The notes below the pieces were generated by a model, which made no database searches, had not been told where the DNA came from, and worked only from the letters and a program-made list of their open reading frames with translations. The position numbers and the translations under genes were made by a program. From assembly GCA_024305745.1 (NCBI GenBank), contig JAHRBS010000001.1, positions 682,001 through 746,000 of the forward strand: a stretch of DNA of 64,000 bases. The letters are read 5' to 3'. This DNA comes from Polyporus tsugae (Eukaryota > Basidiomycota > Agaricomycetes > Polyporales > Polyporaceae). Positions 59,945 through 64,000 of the stretch are shown here, piece by piece (within the stretch, counting starts at the first letter, position 1; the number at the start of each line of letters is the position of its first letter).

Positions 59945-62341
59945 TCACTGTGCCAACGAAATGCGGATAGGCATCGCGCCGCCACGGTCTGCCTGTCCCT
60001 TGATCACAGGGAACATGCCAAAGACGAATCCAGCGAGCGCACGCTGGATCTCCACCTTCTCCGCGGGAGGATCGAATTGGAAGTTCTCCACCAGCTCCGC
60101 GAGGAAGGCCTGCATTTCTATGAGCCTAGTGCCAGTGAGACGTACTGATTAGTAACTAGATGCTGAGGATCAGCGGACTAGGATGACGTACGAGAACCGC
60201 CATCCGATGCATGCGCGGACGCCGGGAGCTGCAAGAACGTAGTATAAGCGGGGCCCGGGCATGAAAAAAAAAGCTGGTGGGAATTCTTACAGAAGGCCAT
60301 CCTGAAAAAGCATCGTCAGCACTCCGGGACAAGGGAGCAGTAAAACAAAGAGGAAAATGCTCACAAGTTCGCGAATACGCCAACGTTAGTTTGCTTCCCC
60401 GTCTCGATGCAGAAGAACCGATCCGGGTTCCAGGTGTGCGCGTCCTCGCCCCAGACCTCGGGAAGACTGATATACCATGCAACCAACATTCAACAGACAG
60501 AAGGATTGCGCAGGACACAGTGCTTACCGTTGGTAGCCAGCGAACGACAGATGGACTACCTGACTGGCGCAGACAGGGATCTCGGTGATGACCTCGCCGG
60601 ACGCGGACGTGATCGGATGGGCGAGCGGTATGACATCGTCCTTCTCTGGCACGCGCGGCAGGCCGACGACGATAGGGTGTAACCTGAGAGTTTCCTGAAA
60701 ACGTCATTCATGGTCAGACAGCTCACGTTCGTCTTTGGCAGCTCTATGGAACAAACACGCGTACCTTAATAGCATTCATCGTAAGCGTGAGGGAGTCAAG
60801 GTCTTCGATCGTGAACTCGTTCCCACCGATGCGTGCGCGGACACTGCGGATCTCCTCGCGCATGCGGGTTTGATATTCTTGGTTCCTGGACAGCTCGTAG
60901 AGCAGGAACGTCAGCGTGCTCGAAGTAGTCTCGTGGCCGGCAAGCGTGAGCGTGAACATCTCCGCGATGATCTCTTCGTCGTCCAAGCGTCCCTTGGGGT
61001 CCTCTGATGAGTTCGCTTTGACTACGCAGGAAAGCAGGATCAGTCACAGCGATGATCATCTGGAAGCCCGAGGGCGATTGCGGACACTCACTGAGGATGC
61101 TCAGGATATCCTTGCTGGTAGCTCTCTTCTCCGTGTCCGTATTGGGCCCTTGCTCGCGAATAATTTGCCTCCCATACTCCCTGAAGAGGTCGTTGAGCTT
61201 GCGGATACGGGTCCATGGATGCAGCGGAATGTATCTGATCAACTTGAGGATAGGAACGGGAACGTAATCCCACGTTGCGCGGAAGAGGACGGTCGACTTG
61301 CTGGGTTGGTAGTCCACGTCCTTGCTGTCGAATACGTTAGAGCCTGTTGCAACACGGAAGCATGCAGCTCACAAGATATCTTCGTAACCTTTCGAGATCG
61401 CGTTGCGTCCATCCCCATCGAGAGCATTGTAGTCGTAGTTGAATGCCGCTATGACCGCCTGTGAGTTATCATGATTATTCGTGATCGCGAGCATGACTAA
61501 CCTTCCCCAATGACGTCCAACGTCGCCCGAGAGAGCCATTTGTTCAGCAGGATGTTCAGCTCCCCCGTAGCCATCAATTCTCCCTTCCACTTGTCAGACA
61601 ACTGGGCATAAGACACGGTCAGATACCGTGGACTAGAGTCAACCAATGACCATACTTTGCTCGCGATGCGTTGGAAGAGCGGCAAGAAGGTGCGCAAGTG
61701 AGCGGCACTGAATGCCGGGTTCATAATCTTGCGATGGCGTTGGTGGTCCTTACCTAACACCAGATGTCAGCGAGGTTAGTGGCAATAAGATACAAGTGCT
61801 ACCCACCCAGGACCGTGACGATGCCTGGACCGGACAAAAGCCACGCGGAGTGAACGAACGTCATCTTCTTCGTATAGTTGTAGCCTGACTTTTGCATGAT
61901 GTGCTGTATAGCCTATAGGTATAGGTTAGGACTATTACACCCGGTGACAATAATAGCATCGGCAACTCACTTTGGGGTCCACGGTCATGAGAACATCTTT
62001 CTACAGAACGCGAAACGTCATCAGACGTGGAGAGAAGAAGAAAGAAGGACAGGGTATACTCTGAAAGCTCCACGTGTCCGCCAGGTCGTGCCATAATCGC
62101 GCATCCACTGGAACTCCAAGGTGCACGCTTCCTCTTGAGACGCGTAGGCATAATCGTGTCCTACGGAGACCGCGATCAGCATCAGCGACAGGAAGCCTAG
62201 GACACGAGACATACCAAAGAGGAGAGAGGGAGAAGGAGGACCAGGAATGTGTTTGATACCCCTACGGTTGAAGATGCGTCGAACGACGAGTAGCAGGAGA
62301 GACAAGGCCACGAAAGCCGCGGATAAGTAGAGTGTCGACAT
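59945..62341 (-). CDS. Cytochrome P450 monooxygenase, copy 2
   Basis: Model complement(join(59945..60125, 60193..60229, 60291..60301, 60365..60466, 60528..60694, 60765..61021, 61092..61324, 61373..61448, 61502..61601, 61656..61753, 61807..61912, 61971..62000, 62060..62160, 62215..62341)), 541 aa. Thirteen of the fourteen exons have exactly the lengths of copy 1; exon 9 is 9 nt shorter, removing three residues after VRAR. Motifs: anchor LSAAFVALSLLLLVV, KHIPGPPSPS, AGHETTS, ETLR, PDRFF and heme block SPGVRACIGWRF. Nothing visible is broken, so it should encode an active enzyme. It is the paralogue of the P450 about 5 kb to the left. A TTTATAAA element lies about 60 bases upstream of the ATG. 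Confidence 0.94.
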
Positions 62342-63601
62342 GGTCGATTCAGTGATCAATGCACTGGCAGTGTAGTCACAGTCTTGGACTGGCCCACACC
62401 TTTATAAACGGTGGGGCCAGCGGCTCGATGCAAATTTTGGGGAGCGGGAGGCCGGCATAGTAGCTATCGACGATCAGCGATACGTCAGCCCGTTTTCGCT
62501 ACCTGTGGAATTTGCGGTCGTGATCAATGCATGCATGGAGGAATGAGAAGGGCCAGAGAGCCAGTATGACCACTGCCCTGAAAAAAGGGAAGGCATCAAT
62601 AGATACCGGCAGAACTGGTCGTAAGATGAGCTTACGCTTGGTTTAACCGTGGGGTACCAGCGCGTCAGAGTCCAAATTCCATGCTGAAATTTGACTTATT
62701 TTTATTTTCAATGCGTGCCTCCGGGTCTGCCAGTGGTAAACTCACTGATCTGTCATCATGTTGCCTATGGACTGCTGACAGGAGGAAGTTGAAGTTTGAA
62801 CTTGAAGCTGGAAGGGGTGCCCAGGATCTGGTGACTAGAATACTTAAGTTGGGGCTGTCAATGGTGGCGTGACATTCGACAAACACATATTTGGGATGAG
62901 GGAGCCAAGCAACTTACATCTCGCGTGTGAGGCACATTGCAGTGTCGAGTACGTACACTCGACGGAGTTCATCATGCTTCCTGGCATGTGATAGTAGTTG
63001 GAAAGTTCGTCCGAAGTTGGGAGCACGGCAGTGCCAGGGCGGATGCGCGCGCGCAGCGCTCGCCTGCCAGCTGCAACTTCAATTCATCAGAATATCCCTA
63101 CGGTCTCAAAGACGGTATGGGCACAAGAATGAATGACAGACCTGTCTTGGATCTGCTGGTCAATCCACTGACGAACGACGCGTTCAAGCCATCCTCAACT
63201 TTCATCCTCACTGACACATTCCTTCCAGCGAGGCCATGGCTGTGGCTAGCTTAGATAATGGGCGCTATCCCGCTTGATATCCAAAAATGGAAGACCGCTA
63301 ACAAGTTCAACTCGACGATCGTCACCGCATCCACCTCGGGCATACTTCCCTATGACCGTCGCAGTGGCGACTATTATTTGTGTGGTGTTTAATACTGCTT
63401 CCTGCTTTCTACCGCCGATACTTGCCTGGTTCATGTGGATCGCTGTACATAGTCAAGGCACGGGCGCTCGAGGCGAGGGACGAAGCTGCGGGCCGGCACC
63501 CCCCGGCTCGGAGCTTGGTCGTGGCTGCCGCTTCCGTTCAAGCTTGTGAAGGCGACTCGGAGGGTGCGCACTGCCAGTCACTTTGGTCCCCCGCTTCAGC
63601 C
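62342..63601. other. P450-2 upstream region and thioesterase promoter
   Basis: TTTATAAA at 62401-62408 serves P450-2. DNA to about 63350 matches the region upstream of P450-1. The last 200 bases are taken as the promoter of the thioesterase gene. No further gene seen. Confidence 0.5.
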
Positions 63602-64000
63602 ATGGCTCGTCTGCTCTCCCTTGCAACTTCTCTAATCGCTCTTGTTAGTTATGGGCTATCAACTCCGGTACAACTGGCAGACCCTCCGCGCCGACCACTA
63701 GTCATCTGGCACGGCCTCGGAGACTCATACGCCTCCCCGGCAATGCTCCAGTTCATGGAGCTCCTCAAAGATGTACACCCCGGGATGTTCATTCACTCTG
63801 TTCGACTGGACGAGGACTTGGATAAGGACCAGAAGGCGGGCTTCGTGAGTACCGTACTGGCTTTCCCCCTCTCCGACTACAGCTGACAGGCTTGCATCAA
63901 GTTCGGGGACGTGAACGAGCAGTTGGAGCTCGTGTCCGAGCAAACAACAGCAATTCCTGAGCTTCAGGGCGGATTTGACGCGATCGGTTTCTCGCAAGGT
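63602..64000 (+). CDS. PPT1: Palmitoyl-protein thioesterase, N-terminal part (cut by window edge)
   Basis: Exons 63602..63844 and 63902..64000 (continuing past the edge). It removes palmitate from cysteines of proteins in the lysosome or vacuole. A signal peptide (MARLLSLATSLIALVSYGLS) is followed by PLVIWHGLGDSYASPAM, the first strand and oxyanion region. AGFFGDVNEQLELV and the nucleophile elbow GFSQG, with Ser as the catalytic residue, then follow at the last bases. The intron is 57 bp; its acceptor at 63901 (CATCAAG) was chosen over a CAG at 63889 because only it restores the conserved FFGDVNEQ. The Asp and His of the triad lie outside the window. Confidence 0.92.

Larger units (their letters stand above)
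53500..63350. repeat. Tandem segmental duplication (two units of about 4.7 kb)
   Basis: Unit 1 runs from about 53.5 to 58.27 kb and unit 2 from about 58.68 to 63.35 kb, same orientation. Each holds, in order, the 3' half of the 904-aa gene, a short spacer, a minus-strand P450 gene and about 900 bases of upstream DNA. Matches include the stretches around 53620/58815, 54730/59715, 57625/62608, 57915/62915 and 58176/63250. Limits are approximate because they were found by eye. Confidence 0.85.

Overview
The window reads as nuclear DNA of a filamentous basidiomycete, most likely a wood-decaying Agaricomycete of the Polyporales type. The genes are broken by many short GT-AG introns (about 45-70 bp), coding GC is high, and the set includes a secreted class II manganese peroxidase, DUF6533/DUF6534 multi-spanning membrane proteins and tandem multi-exon cytochrome P450s. 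The species call is an inference. Exon joins were built by eye from splice sites, reading phase and family motifs, and almost all complete models close in phase.

Layout, left to right. 1-1110: C-terminal part of a low-complexity, probably nuclear protein. 2983-4448: ferrochelatase (HEM15). 6263-7924: short manganese peroxidase. 8463-10095: queuosine 5'-phosphate N-glycosylase (QNG1, DUF2419). 10532-13558 (-): NAD kinase with a long acidic tail. 15068-16492: secreted PLC-like phosphodiesterase. 18377-20515: DUF6533 membrane protein. 23180-25088 (-): HMG-box transcription factor. 25-34.5 kb is a gene-poor, relic-rich stretch holding a decayed and an intact copy of a DUF829 (TMEM53-like) hydrolase, with a decayed DUF6534 gene between them. 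34539-35706: orphan hypothetical gene. 37746-39929: ATP-type PEP carboxykinase. 41276-42331 (-): glycine-rich RRM protein. 43119-47807 (-): HMT1/ABCB6-type half ABC transporter. 48314-51684 (-): MCM2, divergent from a 904-aa hypothetical protein at 51996-54710. 54932-57345 (-) and 59945-62341 (-): two P450 paralogues with the same 14-exon layout. 63602-64000: start of a palmitoyl-protein thioesterase, cut by the window edge.

The main structural result is a tandem segmental duplication. The block running from the 3' half of the 904-aa gene through the first P450 and its upstream DNA (about 53.5-58.3 kb) recurs at about 58.7-63.35 kb. In the second block the P450 still looks functional but the hypothetical-gene part has decayed. 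A second duplication, of the DUF829 gene, also left one intact and one broken copy. I see no prokaryote-style system, CRISPR array, rRNA, tRNA or full-length transposon. Functionally the most suggestive pairing is the last heme-synthesis enzyme directly upstream of a heme peroxidase gene; coupling between them is untested.
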